Shown here one piece after another: positions 9,479 to 20,118 of a stretch of DNA of 63,067 nucleotides; position 1 is the stretch's first letter, and each line of letters starts with the position of its first letter. The stretch is from Gammaproteobacteria bacterium. Its GTDB lineage: Bacteria; Pseudomonadota; Gammaproteobacteria; Steroidobacterales; JABDKV01. The stretch covers positions 1-63,067 of the forward strand of contig JAHEKH010000004.1 in assembly GCA_024638445.1 (NCBI GenBank). The letters are read 5' to 3'. The notes beneath the pieces are model-generated. The model was not told where the DNA came from. It saw only the letters and a list, made by a program, of their open reading frames with translations, and ran no database searches. The translations under genes and the position numbers were made by a program.

Positions 9479-10612
9479 ATGGACAAGCACAAGACCGAAA
9501 CCCTCGCCATTCATGCCGGCCGCCAGGTTGACCCGGAGACCGGGGCAGTTTCGCCACCGCTCTACCTGAGCACGACCTTTGAGCGCGATGCCGACGGCGG
9601 TTATTCGACCGGCTACGAGTACATTCGCGACCGCCATCCGAACCGCGACATGCTCGAGCGCACCGTGACGGCCCTCGAATACGGCACCGGTGCCGTGGCA
9701 TTTTCCTCCGGCACCGCCGCAACGCTGGCGGTATTCCACGCGGTCGGCAGGGGCCACATCGTCGCGACCCACGACGCTTACCACGGCACGCTGCACCAGC
9801 TCAAAGAGCTGGTCACCGGCTGGGGCAGCGAGATCAGTTTTGTCGCCACGAGTTCGATCGATGCCGTCGCGGCGGCGCTGCGTGACGATACCCGGCTCTT
9901 GTGGCTCGAAACGCCTTCGAATCCACTGCTGCGCATCAGCGACATCGCCGCGCTGCGGGAACTTACCGCCTCACGGAATATCGTGCTGGCAGTCGACAAC
10001 ACCGTCGCCAGCCCGATACATCAGCAACCGCTGAACCATGGTGCAGACGTGGTCATGCACAGCTCCACCAAGTACCTCGGTGGTCACAGCGATGTTGCCG
10101 GCGGCATTGTCGTCGCGCGCGACCAGGCGCTGCTCGACGCGGTGGGACACTACCTGGTGCGGGCCGGTGCCGTGCCGTCTGCCTTCGACTGCTGGCTGCT
10201 GCAGCGTAGTATCGCCACGCTGCCGCTGAGGGCACGGCTACACGCCAGCAATGCGCTGGCTGTTGCGCGGTTTCTCGAGCAGCACGCGGCAGTAGAGGCG
10301 GTTGACTACCCGGGCCTGTCCTCACACCCGGATCACGCGACGGCGATGAAACAGATGAGTGCCTGTGGCGGCGTGCTGTCGTTCCGGGTCAATGGCGGCA
10401 AGGAAGCGGCTATGCAGGCTGCCGCGCGACTCAGGTTGTTTATTCGTGCGACCAGCCTGGGTGGAGTGGAGAGTCTCGTCGAGCACCGGGCATCCATCGA
10501 AGGTCCCGACTCCCATGCGCCACAAAACCTGTTGCGCCTGTCAGTCGGTCTCGAGCACATCGACGACCTGCTCGCCGATCTCGACCAGGCGCTGCACGCC
10601 ACCGCGCGTTGA
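9479..10612 (+). CDS. trans-sulfuration PLP-dependent enzyme (cystathionine gamma-synthase / beta-lyase family)
   Basis: ETLAIHAGRQVDPETGAVSPPLYLSTTFERD, VMHSSTKYLGGHSDVAGG (PLP lysine), RLSVGLEHIDDLLADLDQAL. Confidence 0.93.
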   Translation: MDKHKTETLAIHAGRQVDPETGAVSPPLYLSTTFERDADGGYSTGYEYIRDRHPNRDMLERTVTALEYGTGAVAFSSGTAATLAVFHAVGRGHIVATHDAYHGTLHQLKELVTGWGSEISFVATSSIDAVAAALRDDTRLLWLETPSNPLLRISDIAALRELTASRNIVLAVDNTVASPIHQQPLNHGADVVMHSSTKYLGGHSDVAGGIVVARDQALLDAVGHYLVRAGAVPSAFDCWLLQRSIATLPLRARLHASNALAVARFLEQHAAVEAVDYPGLSSHPDHATAMKQMSACGGVLSFRVNGGKEAAMQAAARLRLFIRATSLGGVESLVEHRASIEGPDSHAPQNLLRLSVGLEHIDDLLADLDQALHATAR

Positions 10613-11841
10613 CCTGGGACCTGCCGCCAGACGATGACCCCGAACCGGGCACCGGGGCGGTTGCCTGCCGCCTGTTTCCCGCCGGGCCCGCGACGGGCAC
10701 GGTACTCATCGGCAGAACCGCCGAGTACCGGCGGCTGAGAGAAGACCTGTTTGCCGGCCGCAATTCCTGGTTCGACAGCGCGCCGGGATTTGGCGTTACC
10801 AGCCTGGTTACACAGGCACGAATTGAGTTCAAACGCTGGCAGGACCCGCGCTTCGCCTGGGCACACTGCCGTCTCCTGGCGGTGCACGACACGCATTCGG
10901 TCGCGGTAGCGCTGCTCGAAGCGCTGGGCCAGCTCGCCTCACAGGCCATTCGCCGCAGCAATGTTTTTCCGGAAACGGTCGACAAGCTGTTTAGCGGCGT
11001 ACGCAAGACGATTTACACCGACGACAAGCACCTGCAGACGATCCGCCTGCATCCGGGTGACGATCCGCTGCAAACGGTACGCGCCGTAGCACCCGAAGTT
11101 AACGCACTGGCGGTCGAACGGAAATGCCGGCCGGTGTTGATCGGCGACAACCTGCAGCAGCTCCTTGCGTTGCGCGAACACGAGGCGGTATTACAAACGC
11201 TGCGCGAAGCGATTGGCGACACCGCCGAGGTGTCGTGGCTGCTATACGGCGCTAACCGTGCCGCGATGCGCCGGCTGTTTCTCGACGACGGCCCGCTGGC
11301 CGGCACCTGCAGCCGTTTCCGTTTGCGACGGATCCACCGTGACGTTTATGCGCAATACCTGGCAGACGCGGCCCAGGCGCAATGGAAATGCTTCATCGGC
11401 CGCAAGGCCACGAGGATGATTCTCGGGCTGTCCGGGCGGCATCCGCGCTGGTTCAACGAGCTGTGCCGGCGACTGTGGTGCAGCGACCTGCCGCCGGTCA
11501 TCCAGGACGTCGTTGACGAGTGGACGCGGGTTGTGGCCGACCATCGCCAGCTGGCGGCGCGGGAGTTCGAGCGGCTGTCCCCCAACCAGCGCTCCGTGCT
11601 GGCCTGCCTCGCCAGCACTCCGACAGACCAGCCCCGGGCACGCCAGTTCGTGCGCCGCACCCGGGTTTCCAGCGCCAGCGTCGGCCAGGCCATTCGCATT
11701 CTCGCGGAACAGGGACTGATAGATGCAGACGTCGACGGCTGCTGGACGGTGTCCGACCCGGTCCTGCAGTGGTCGCTTCATCCACTGCGCGACCTGGTCG
11801 AGGAGATTTACGACATCGATCCGAGATTCGGTCTCGACTGA
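10609..11841 (+). CDS. AAA/STAND-like ATPase-domain protein with degenerate nucleotide-binding motifs and C-terminal winged helix
   Basis: VLIGRTAEYRRLREDL; Walker A position reads SAPGFGVTSL; Walker B position reads PVLIGDNLQQL; C-terminal FERLSPNQRSVLACLAS...SSASVGQAIRILAEQGLI looks like a winged helix. Confidence 0.6.
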   Translation: MTWDLPPDDDPEPGTGAVACRLFPAGPATGTVLIGRTAEYRRLREDLFAGRNSWFDSAPGFGVTSLVTQARIEFKRWQDPRFAWAHCRLLAVHDTHSVAVALLEALGQLASQAIRRSNVFPETVDKLFSGVRKTIYTDDKHLQTIRLHPGDDPLQTVRAVAPEVNALAVERKCRPVLIGDNLQQLLALREHEAVLQTLREAIGDTAEVSWLLYGANRAAMRRLFLDDGPLAGTCSRFRLRRIHRDVYAQYLADAAQAQWKCFIGRKATRMILGLSGRHPRWFNELCRRLWCSDLPPVIQDVVDEWTRVVADHRQLAAREFERLSPNQRSVLACLASTPTDQPRARQFVRRTRVSSASVGQAIRILAEQGLIDADVDGCWTVSDPVLQWSLHPLRDLVEEIYDIDPRFGLD

Positions 11842-11851
11842 CCGGGACGGC

Positions 11852-12355
11852 TCAGTCCGAGAACTCGAAATCGTCGCCGACCCGGCGGTTGACGTAGCGC
11901 GTGCCCGTTTTGACAGAGCGGTAGGCAAAAGTGGTCGCATCCAGCTGGTCGATGCGGTAGGCATCCGAGTAATAGGCCTGGCTGGCATCGGAAGGCCTGA
12001 ACTCGCCGTCCACCATCCAGCCGCGCATCAGCGTGAAGTAGGTCGGGCCCGCAATCCCCCACAGACCGACTTCGACCGATTCTTCGTAGGAAGCGCCGTC
12101 GTACATGCGGAAGGTGATTCGATAGGTGCCGTTGTTGTTGCGTTCGGCCAGCGCAACCCGGCTGCGGCCACCGTCCATCGGTGCCTCGCCCAGCCACTTG
12201 CCGACCATGAGGTCACGGCGCTCCTGCTCGCTGGCCGATGGCTTCGCGTGAGCATCGATGACATCTCCCGGCTCGGTCGCGGTTGTTGCCATCGTGCAGC
12301 CGGCCATGACGACGACCGCGGACAGGAGGGCACTTCGTCTCAGGCAGGCGTTCAT
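11852..12355 (-). CDS. hypothetical lipoprotein
   Basis: MNACLRRSALLSAVVVMAGCTMATT lipobox. Confidence 0.7.
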   Translation of the reverse strand: MNACLRRSALLSAVVVMAGCTMATTATEPGDVIDAHAKPSASEQERRDLMVGKWLGEAPMDGGRSRVALAERNNNGTYRITFRMYDGASYEESVEVGLWGIAGPTYFTLMRGWMVDGEFRPSDASQAYYSDAYRIDQLDATTFAYRSVKTGTRYVNRRVGDDFEFSD

Positions 12356-13035
12356 ATCAGCGAGTCGGACTCGACCAGCGACGGTTCGTCGTTTTTCGGA
12401 TCGTTCACGCGCCGGGAAACGGGCCACACCGTAATTTCGTCAGCCGGGCACGGGCCCAGCAGGGTCTGCAGCGCAGCGGTGTCTTCGTTCTCCGGCGCGA
12501 GCCAGGCGTCGAACTGTTCCGGCGGCAGGATAGCCGGCATCCGGTCGTGCAGCGGCTCCACCGCGCTGTTGGGTTCGGTGGTGACGATCGTGAAAGTTTC
12601 CAGCCGCTCGTCGCCGTTCTTTTCCCGGTCGCGCCAGCGGGCCCACAGCCCGGCCATGCCAAAGGGCTCGTCACCACCCAGGGCGATGAAATACGGTTGC
12701 TTCACGCTGCCCTGCTTGCGCCACTCGAAAAAACCGTTCGCCGGCACGATACACCGCCGCTTGCGAAACGAGTCGCGAAAGGCGGGTTTTTCGGCCAGGG
12801 TTTCGGCGCGCGCATTGATCATGCGGTTACCGATCGACCTGTCTTTGGCCCAGAACGGCACCAGGCCCCAGCGCAGCATGGCGACGCTGCGGACACCGTC
12901 GTCGTCGCTGCGAACGACCGGCACGAACTGTGTCGGCGCGATGTTGAACCGTGGCTCGATCGCGGGCGGGTCTTCTACGCCAAAAACCCGGGTAACGGCT
13001 TCGGCGGGCGAGTAGAAGGCAAACCGGCCGCACAT
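12352..13035 (-). CDS. SOS response-associated peptidase (SRAP/YedK/HMCES family)
   Basis: Starts MCGRFAFYSP (catalytic Cys2), RFNIAPTQFVPVVR, NARAETLAEKPAFRDSFRKRRCIVPANGFFEWRK. Confidence 0.95.
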   Translation of the reverse strand: MCGRFAFYSPAEAVTRVFGVEDPPAIEPRFNIAPTQFVPVVRSDDDGVRSVAMLRWGLVPFWAKDRSIGNRMINARAETLAEKPAFRDSFRKRRCIVPANGFFEWRKQGSVKQPYFIALGGDEPFGMAGLWARWRDREKNGDERLETFTIVTTEPNSAVEPLHDRMPAILPPEQFDAWLAPENEDTAALQTLLGPCPADEITVWPVSRRVNDPKNDEPSLVESDSLI

Positions 13036-13808
13036 CAGGGCCGCAACCCGACACCCCGCCGCAGCAGGTAGAGGTTGAACACGAACAGCAGCACCACGAA
13101 ACCGGAAATGATCAGGTAGGCCGTGCCGATGCTGATATCGGAAACCCCCAGTATGCCGTAGCGAAACGCGTTGACCATGTACAGGATCGGGTTGGCGCGG
13201 GAGACCGCCTGCCAGAAATCGGGCAGCAACGAGATCGAATAGAACACGCCGCCGAGGTACGTGAGCGGCGTCAGCACGAAGGTCGGGATTATCGAGATGC
13301 CGTCGAAGTTCCTGGCGTAGATCGCGTTGACGAAGCCGGCCAGCGAGAAGACCATCGAGGTGAGCAGGACGATGCTGAGCGTAACCCACGGGTGCTCCAT
13401 CCGCAGGTCGGTGAAAAACAACGCGATCAGCGTCACAAGGACACCCACGCAGAGTCCGCGGATCAGCCCGCCCGCCATGTAGCCCAGCAGCATGATGTAG
13501 TTCGGCATTGGCGAGACGAGCATTTCTTCGACGTACTTGCCGAAACGGGAACCAAAAAACGACGACACCACGTTGCCGTAGGAATTACTGATGATCGACA
13601 TCATGATCAGTCCGGGAGCGATGAACTGCATGTAGGTGAAGCCGCCCATCTCACCGATCCGGCTGCCGATCAGGTTGCCGAAGATAATGAAATACAGCGT
13701 CATCGTGATGGCCGGCGGCACGATGGTCTGGATCCATATCCGCCGCACGCGCCGGAACTCGCGCCCTACCACGGTCGCCAGTGCAACGAAATGACGCCGG
13801 TTAGGCAC
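13035..13808 (-). CDS. ABC-2 type transporter permease (YadH-like)
   Basis: Multi-TM; IVPPAITMTLYFIIFGNLIGSRIG, YVEEMLVSPMPNYIMLLGYMAGGLIRG; adjacent to ATPase. Confidence 0.92.
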   Translation of the reverse strand: MPNRRHFVALATVVGREFRRVRRIWIQTIVPPAITMTLYFIIFGNLIGSRIGEMGGFTYMQFIAPGLIMMSIISNSYGNVVSSFFGSRFGKYVEEMLVSPMPNYIMLLGYMAGGLIRGLCVGVLVTLIALFFTDLRMEHPWVTLSIVLLTSMVFSLAGFVNAIYARNFDGISIIPTFVLTPLTYLGGVFYSISLLPDFWQAVSRANPILYMVNAFRYGILGVSDISIGTAYLIISGFVVLLFVFNLYLLRRGVGLRP

Positions 13809-14727
13809 TGCCGTTCTCCCGGTTTTCGACCATCCGCAGGAACAACTCTTCCAGGCGATTGGACTTGTTGCGCATGCTGCCGACCCGAATGCCGCGCTCC
13901 GTCAGCGCCGCGAATACGTCGTTGATGCTGCGGTCCTGGGGCTTGTCCACCTCCAGCGTGTGATCGTCGACCCGGCGAATGGTGTACCCATTGAGATCGA
14001 GCGTCTCGGGCAGCGGCTCATCGACATCGAGAACGAAAGTCTCGAGATTGAGCTTGCGCAGCACGCGGCTCATGCGGTCGTTTTCCACAATCGTACCGGC
14101 ATCGATAATGGCGATATTGCGGCACAGGCTCTCAGCCTCTTCGAGATAGTGCGTGGTCAGGATGATGGTCGTTCCGGCGGCGTTGATGTCCTTCATGAAC
14201 TCCCACATCGAGCGGCGGATCTCGATATCCACGCCGGCGGTGGGTTCGTCGAGAATCAGCAGCGGCGGCTCGTGCACGAGCGCACGCGCGATCATCAGCC
14301 GGCGTTTCATGCCGCCGGAGAGGTGACGGGCAATCTCGTTACGCTTGTCCCACAGCTTCAGTTCGCGCAGGTGTTTCTCCGCACGCTCCTCCGCAAGCGG
14401 GCGGGGCAGCCCGTAGAAGCCCGCCTGGTTGGTCAGTATTTCGTAGACTTTTTCGAACTGGTTGAAATTGACTTCCTGGGGCACCAGGCCGATACAGGTC
14501 TTGGCGCCCTCCCGGTCACTGTCGAGATCGTGACCGAAAACGGAAACGCTGCCCGCGGTCTTGTTGACCAGGGACGTGACGATCCCGATCGCCGTCGTCT
14601 TGCCGGCACCGTTTGGCCCGAGCAGTGCAAAAAAATCACCCTCGTCGACGTCGAGATCGATACCCGTCAGGGCCTCGACACCATTGTCGTAGGTCTTTTT
14701 CAGGCCACGTAAGGAAAGTGCTTTCAT
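13801..14727 (-). CDS. ABC transporter ATP-binding protein (YadG-like)
   Basis: LLGPNGAGKTTAIGI Walker A, HLSGGMKRRLMIARALVHEPPLLILDEPTAGVD signature and Walker B. Confidence 0.95.
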   Translation of the reverse strand: MKALSLRGLKKTYDNGVEALTGIDLDVDEGDFFALLGPNGAGKTTAIGIVTSLVNKTAGSVSVFGHDLDSDREGAKTCIGLVPQEVNFNQFEKVYEILTNQAGFYGLPRPLAEERAEKHLRELKLWDKRNEIARHLSGGMKRRLMIARALVHEPPLLILDEPTAGVDIEIRRSMWEFMKDINAAGTTIILTTHYLEEAESLCRNIAIIDAGTIVENDRMSRVLRKLNLETFVLDVDEPLPETLDLNGYTIRRVDDHTLEVDKPQDRSINDVFAALTERGIRVGSMRNKSNRLEELFLRMVENRENGSA

Positions 14728-14942
14728 ATCAATTATTTACGAAGAAAAAATGCCCGGGACGCGTCGGCAGCGGCCCGGGGCACTGGCCCGCGATCATAAC
14801 ACCCGCCCCACGATCGGCAAAAAACTGTCAAGAACTCCCAATTTATTTGATATTTCCGATACTTGCGTCAATAATCCCGCCAGCCTTAAGGTGATCGATT
14901 TGGCCGCCGCTCTGACGGCAGGCCATCAAAGGGGAGATTCCT

Positions 14943-15377
14943 ATGCTTAAAGAGTTCAAAGATTTTGCGATGCGCGGCAACGTGGTGGACATGGCCGTCG
15001 GCATCGTCATTGGCGGTGCGTTTGGCAAGATTGTCAGCTCGTTCGTCAAAGACATCCTGATGCCGCCAATCGGCAAGCTGCTCGGCGGCGTCGACTTCGG
15101 CCAGCTCTACGTCAACCTGACCGACACAGCCTACGAAAACCTGGCCGCGGCCGAAGAAGCCGGTGCAGCGGTTATCAAGTACGGCGCCTTCATCAATGTC
15201 GTCATTGATTTCATCATCATCGCATTTGCCATCTTCATGGTGGTCAAGGCCATGAACTCGATGAAGAAAAAGGAAGAGAAGCCCGCAGAAGAGCCGACCG
15301 TCAAGAAATGCCCGCGCTGCCGGATGGAAATCCCGATCGACGCGACGCGCTGCGCACACTGCACTACTGACGTCTGA
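14943..15377 (+). CDS. mscL: large-conductance mechanosensitive channel MscL with C-terminal zinc-ribbon-like motif
   Basis: [45 protein letters not shown]-terminus [18 protein letters not shown]. Confidence 0.95.
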   Translation: MLKEFKDFAMRGNVVDMAVGIVIGGAFGKIVSSFVKDILMPPIGKLLGGVDFGQLYVNLTDTAYENLAAAEEAGAAVIKYGAFINVVIDFIIIAFAIFMVVKAMNSMKKKEEKPAEEPTVKKCPRCRMEIPIDATRCAHCTTDV

Positions 15378-15395
15378 TCGCGGTCGTCACACCCC

Positions 15396-15427
15396 AAAAA
15401 AGGCCCGCCACCCGGCGGGCCTTTTTT
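15396..15427. terminator. bidirectional intrinsic terminator
   Basis: AAAAAAGGCCCGCC-ACCC-GGCGGGCCTTTTTT perfect inverted repeat directly after mscL. Confidence 0.95.
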
Positions 15428-15494
15428 GTTTCACCGCACCCGGCATGGCAGTAGAATCGCGGGGCACCCGCCAGCGACCAAGGTTCACGATGTA

Positions 15495-16445
15495 ATGGCT
15501 GATCGCGTCAACGTATTTGCCGGCTCGCATTTCGACCGTCTCGGGCATCGCCGCCGGGACCGAGACTGGCTCGACGAGGCGCTGCAAAACGGGCGGGCGG
15601 CCTTTATCCCGGTCTACAACGACCGGAGCCTGGTGCTGACCGATCCCGGTCCGAGCGCCGTCATGCTCGAACCCGGTGAGCTTGCGAGCGAGCTGCACGA
15701 CGGCGCGATCCTGCTGGGCGAATTCGGAGACCGCATCTGTTTTGCGGTGGACGTGGGTGAAGGCGAGCCCGGCCAGGCGCCCGCTTTTTCCAGCGGTTCT
15801 TTTCGCGGCCTGCGTACTGTCGGGCTGACTTTTCCACAGGACCAGGCCGCGCTGCTCGCCTATGCCCAGGCGATGGTGCTGTGGCACCGGCGACACCGCT
15901 ACTGCGGCCGCTGCGGCGCGCCGAGCCAGGGCAATGACTGTGGGCACGCCCTGCACTGCACCGAGCCCGGCTGCGGGCAGGTGATTTTTCCGCGTATCGA
16001 TCCCGCGATCATCGTCCTCGTCGAGCACGACGGCCGGGCACTGCTCGGCCGGCAGCCGTCCTGGCCCGAGGGCGTCTATTCGACCGTCGCCGGTTTTGTC
16101 GAACCCGGCGAGAGCCTGGAAGACGCCGTTCGGCGGGAAGTTGCCGAGGAAACCGGGGTGACGGTGGGCGGCGTCAGCTATCACAGCTCGCAGCCCTGGC
16201 CATTCCCCTCGTCGCTGATGCTCGGTTTTCGCGCCGTCGCCACCGAGCCGTCAATTTCGCTCAACGATAACGAGCTCGAAGACGCGCAGTGGTTCAGCCG
16301 CGAGGACCTCGCGTCCAGCCTGCAGAACGGCAGATTGCGAGTCCCACCGCAGCTGTCGATTTCCAGCCGCCTCATCGCCCACTGGTACGACGACGGCGTC
16401 ACCGGCCGCCTGGCGGCGGTCATCGATGCACTGACGCGAGGCTGA
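15495..16445 (+). CDS. nudC: NAD(+)/NADH pyrophosphatase, NUDIX family
   Basis: YCGRCGAPSQGNDCGHALHCTEPGCG zinc ribbon; NUDIX box GFVEPGESLEDAVRREVAEETGV; QPWPFPSSLMLGF NudC signature. Confidence 0.94.
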   Translation: MADRVNVFAGSHFDRLGHRRRDRDWLDEALQNGRAAFIPVYNDRSLVLTDPGPSAVMLEPGELASELHDGAILLGEFGDRICFAVDVGEGEPGQAPAFSSGSFRGLRTVGLTFPQDQAALLAYAQAMVLWHRRHRYCGRCGAPSQGNDCGHALHCTEPGCGQVIFPRIDPAIIVLVEHDGRALLGRQPSWPEGVYSTVAGFVEPGESLEDAVRREVAEETGVTVGGVSYHSSQPWPFPSSLMLGFRAVATEPSISLNDNELEDAQWFSREDLASSLQNGRLRVPPQLSISSRLIAHWYDDGVTGRLAAVIDALTRG

Positions 16446-17314
16446 TGGACACCACGCTGGTCTGTGCCGACGGCACCCGGCTGGCCGCCACGGTACTGCC
16501 CGGCGACAACGGTGGCTGCATCGTGATCAACCCGGCGATGGGCGTGCGGCGGCAGTTTTACGCGCCGCTTGCCGAGGCTTTGAACGGAGCCGGCTACAGC
16601 ACGATCACCTTTGATTACCGCGGCGTTGCCGGTTCGGCGCCGGTCGATTTGCGCCGATGTCGCGCGCGGCTTTACGAATGGGGCGAGTGCGATATCGAGG
16701 CGGCACTGCGCCATGCGCGCGATGAACGCCATGAGAAAACTGGCGTCATCGGACACAGCGTCGGTAGCCAGCTGCTGGGAATGGCGGAGTCGTCCGCCGC
16801 CATCGATGCGATCGTCATGGTGGCATCATCGAGCGCTTACTGGGGCCACTGGCATGGGCTGCCGCGTATCGGTCTGCTCGCGGTCTGGTATGGGGTCATC
16901 CCGGTCGTCACCCGGCTCTTCGGCCGTTTCCCCGCGGCGCTGGCCGGCGGCAACGTCGATCTTCCGCCGCTGATCGCGCGCGACTGGGCCCGCTGTGGGC
17001 GCGACCCGGACTATGTCCGTGGCCGCTATGCCCGCGCTTCTGATCGCAACTACGCCCGGGTGCGGGCACCGATACTCGCAGTTTCAGTGAGCGACGATGG
17101 TTATGCGCCACGCGCGGCAACCGAGGCGCTGCTGCAGTGGTATGCCGCGGCGGCCGAGCGCACGCTGATCGATCTGACGCCCGCCTCGCTCGGCGTAGAC
17201 CGGGTCGGACACTTCGGCTGGTTTCGTTCGCCGATCGGCCAGAGCGTGTGGCCGGAAACGATTGCCTGGCTGGACGAGAAGCTGGCTATTCGCCGCGAAC
17301 CGACTCCGCAGTGA
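16445..17314 (+). CDS. alpha/beta hydrolase
   Basis: [26 protein letters not shown] nucleophile elbow; ATG overlaps upstream stop. Confidence 0.85.
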   Translation: MDTTLVCADGTRLAATVLPGDNGGCIVINPAMGVRRQFYAPLAEALNGAGYSTITFDYRGVAGSAPVDLRRCRARLYEWGECDIEAALRHARDERHEKTGVIGHSVGSQLLGMAESSAAIDAIVMVASSSAYWGHWHGLPRIGLLAVWYGVIPVVTRLFGRFPAALAGGNVDLPPLIARDWARCGRDPDYVRGRYARASDRNYARVRAPILAVSVSDDGYAPRAATEALLQWYAAAAERTLIDLTPASLGVDRVGHFGWFRSPIGQSVWPETIAWLDEKLAIRREPTPQ

Positions 17315-18287
17315 TCTCGTTGCCGGATTCACGGCCAGCAGCAAAGGCATCGAGGTTAGCCATTGTGGTGCGTGCGATAGCGGTCATGGCCTCATCAGTA
17401 AAAAATGCCTGGTGCCCGGTGATCAGGACATTAGGAAACGTCAGCAGCCTGGCAAATACATCGTCGGCGATGATCCGGTTCGAGAGATCCTCGAAAAACA
17501 GGTCACCCTCTTCCTCGTAGACATCCAGGCCGAGATAACCGATTCGGCCGGTTTTCAGCGCAGCAATCACCGCGCGCGTGTCAACCAGCCCGCCGCGGCT
17601 GGTGTTAATCAGCATGACGCCCGGTTTCATCTGCGCCAGCGCCGAGGCGTCGATGATGTGATGGGTCTGGGGCGTCAGCGGGCAGTGCAGGCTGACGATG
17701 TCGGCTTCCGCCAGCAGGGTTTCGCTGTCGACCAGCTCGAGCGGCAGCTCTTCGGGCACCTGTGCATACGGATCGGAGGCGAGCACCCGGCAACCGAAAC
17801 CGGACAGGATCCGCGCCACCAGCAGACCGATCCGGCCGATACCTATCAGTCCGGCGGTCTTGCCGTGCAAATCGAAGCCCATCAGCCCATCGAGGGAAAA
17901 ATTACCCTCACGCACACGCGCACGCGCGCGGGGCAGCTGGCGATTCAGCGCCAGGATCAGGCCGACGGTGTGTTCGGCCACGGCGTGGGGCGAATACGCC
18001 GGGACCCGGGCAACGGCAATTCCGGCGCGGGCCGCCGCGTCGAGATCGACATGATTGAAACCGGCGCTGCGCAACACGATAAAACGCGTGCCGCCCGCGG
18101 CCAGCGCCGCAACAACGTCTTTGTCGACCGAATCGTTGACAAACACGCAGACGGCCGGGAAGCCGTCGGCCAGGCGCACGGTGCGGGTGTCGAGATGCGT
18201 GTCGAAGAACACCAGCTCGTGTTTGCCCTGCTCGCGGCCGAGATATTCGCGATCGTAGCTGCGTGCGCTGAAGACGGCCGTTTTCAA
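17286..18287 (-). CDS. D-2-hydroxyacid dehydrogenase (fermentative D-lactate dehydrogenase-like)
   Basis: [96 protein letters not shown]. Confidence 0.94.
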   Translation of the reverse strand: MKTAVFSARSYDREYLGREQGKHELVFFDTHLDTRTVRLADGFPAVCVFVNDSVDKDVVAALAAGGTRFIVLRSAGFNHVDLDAAARAGIAVARVPAYSPHAVAEHTVGLILALNRQLPRARARVREGNFSLDGLMGFDLHGKTAGLIGIGRIGLLVARILSGFGCRVLASDPYAQVPEELPLELVDSETLLAEADIVSLHCPLTPQTHHIIDASALAQMKPGVMLINTSRGGLVDTRAVIAALKTGRIGYLGLDVYEEEGDLFFEDLSNRIIADDVFARLLTFPNVLITGHQAFFTDEAMTAIARTTMANLDAFAAGRESGNEITAESVRGE

Positions 18288-18357
18288 GAGTTGCTCCGGA
18301 GGTTCGTTTCACCGGAGTGTAGCTGCCGCCGGTGGGCGGCAGTATCAGTATTATTCA

Positions 18358-19266
18358 CTAGTGCGCCCGGCCGACGACCTTGAGTATTGCCTCGGCGAGC
18401 TCCATCGGCACCTCTTCCTGCAGGAAGTGCCCGGCACCGGTCTCGGCAACCGGCGCGTCGGGAAAAACTTCGCGCATCTTTTTCAGCGAAGGACCGAGTA
18501 TCGGGTCTTTCATGCCCCACACCAGCCGTACCGGCCCGGTAAAACCACGCGCCCAGGCATCGACTTCACCGAGCATCGGCACGGTGGGATGATCCAGGTC
18601 GAGCGGCACCATGCGGGCAAGGGCCAGCGGCGCCGTGCGATCGGCATAGCGCCGCAGCGGGTACCGGTAGGCCCGCTTCTGTGCCCGGCCGATGCTGGCA
18701 CGATCGCCCTGCACCTTGTGCAGGACCGGAATGGGGAAAAGAAAGCGGCGAAAGGCGAGATCGCTGATTAACGGCATGTTGGCAAACCGGTGAAACGGTG
18801 TGACCCGCGGCGGCTTGCGGGGCTGCACCACGGTGGTGTTGGCAAACACCGCGCCGGCCACCCACTCGGGATGCCGCGCCGCGAGCAGCCCGACGATCGG
18901 ACCGCCCCAGTCCTGGCCGACGATGGTTATCGACTTCAGCTGCAGCGCGGCGACGAGCGCGCTCAGCTGGTTGGCATGAAATTCCAGCGTGTGGGTTGCC
19001 AGGTCGGTTGGCTTGCTGCTCAAACCCAGGCCGATGAGGTCGGGCGCGATGACCCGGACCCCGCCGGGGATCAGCCGGGCGATGACCCGCCGCCACAGGT
19101 AAGACCACATCGGGTTGCCGTGCTGCAGCAGCACCACCGGGCCACTGCCCTCGTCGACAAAATGCATCGAGTGCTGCCCGTTGCGGAACACGCGGCGGGC
19201 GTAGGGAAACTGCGCGGTAATCCAGTCGGGCAGCGCAGGAGCAGATTCAAAAACGGTGTCGGGCAT
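18358..19266 (-). CDS. alpha/beta hydrolase, haloalkane dehalogenase-like
   Basis: VVLLQHGNPMWSYLWRRVIARL, VIAPDLIGLGLSSKP, IVGQDWGGPIVGLLAA (Asp nucleophile). Confidence 0.85.
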   Translation of the reverse strand: MPDTVFESAPALPDWITAQFPYARRVFRNGQHSMHFVDEGSGPVVLLQHGNPMWSYLWRRVIARLIPGGVRVIAPDLIGLGLSSKPTDLATHTLEFHANQLSALVAALQLKSITIVGQDWGGPIVGLLAARHPEWVAGAVFANTTVVQPRKPPRVTPFHRFANMPLISDLAFRRFLFPIPVLHKVQGDRASIGRAQKRAYRYPLRRYADRTAPLALARMVPLDLDHPTVPMLGEVDAWARGFTGPVRLVWGMKDPILGPSLKKMREVFPDAPVAETGAGHFLQEEVPMELAEAILKVVGRAH

Positions 19267-19306
19267 AGGCGCGCCAGTGTAGCACCCCGCAGGTTAAACT
19301 CGGGCG

Positions 19307-20053
19307 ATGTGTCTGCTGGTATTCGCCTGGGATTGCCACCCCGCCTACCGGTTCGTTTTCGCCGGCAATCGTGACGAGTTTCACGAACGCCCGGCGCGTC
19401 CGGCTGACTGGTGGGCGGATGGATCGACCCTGGCCGGCCGCGACGAGCTGGCGGGCGGCACCTGGCTGGGCGTCAATCGGCAGGGCCGTTTTGGCGTCGT
19501 TACCAACTACCGTGAACCTGGCGTCCGCAATCCGGAGGCACTGTCGCGGGGCGAGCTCGTAACCGGCTATCTCGACGCCGGCCAGTCCCTGCTGCGCCAC
19601 ATCGATACGAATCGCTACAACGGGTTCAATCTCATCGCCGGCCGGCTGGACCGGGAACTGCATTACCTCAGCAACCGCGGCGAGGGCGGACCGATAACAC
19701 CGGGGCTGCACGGGTTGAGCAATCGCCGGCTAGACACTGCCTGGCCGAAGGTGCGTCGTGGCATCGCGAGACTCGAACGGTTGCTCGACAACGATGTCGT
19801 CACGCCCCATAGCCTGCTGGACCTGCTGGGCGACCGGGTGCAGGCAGATGACGCGGAGCTGCCCGACACCGGGCTCGAAGCAGGACTGGAACGCCTGCTG
19901 TCATCGATCTTCATTGCCAGCCCCGACTACGGGACACGTTGCTCCACCACGGTACTGCTGGACCGTGCGGGCCGGCTGCAGTTTGCCGAGCGCCGTTACG
20001 ATGCCAACGGTGAGACTACCGGCGAAAGCCGGTTCGAGTTTCGTCTCGGCTAA
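19307..20053 (+). CDS. NRDE family protein (TANGO2-like)
   Basis: MCLLVFAWDCHPAYRFVFAGNRDEFHERPARPADWW. Confidence 0.94.
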   Translation: MCLLVFAWDCHPAYRFVFAGNRDEFHERPARPADWWADGSTLAGRDELAGGTWLGVNRQGRFGVVTNYREPGVRNPEALSRGELVTGYLDAGQSLLRHIDTNRYNGFNLIAGRLDRELHYLSNRGEGGPITPGLHGLSNRRLDTAWPKVRRGIARLERLLDNDVVTPHSLLDLLGDRVQADDAELPDTGLEAGLERLLSSIFIASPDYGTRCSTTVLLDRAGRLQFAERRYDANGETTGESRFEFRLG

Positions 20054-20118
20054 CCTGTCTCGATCTTGCACTGAATCCCTGTCATCATTCGTTTTTTCCG
20101 GTTCACACGGTTTTCGCC

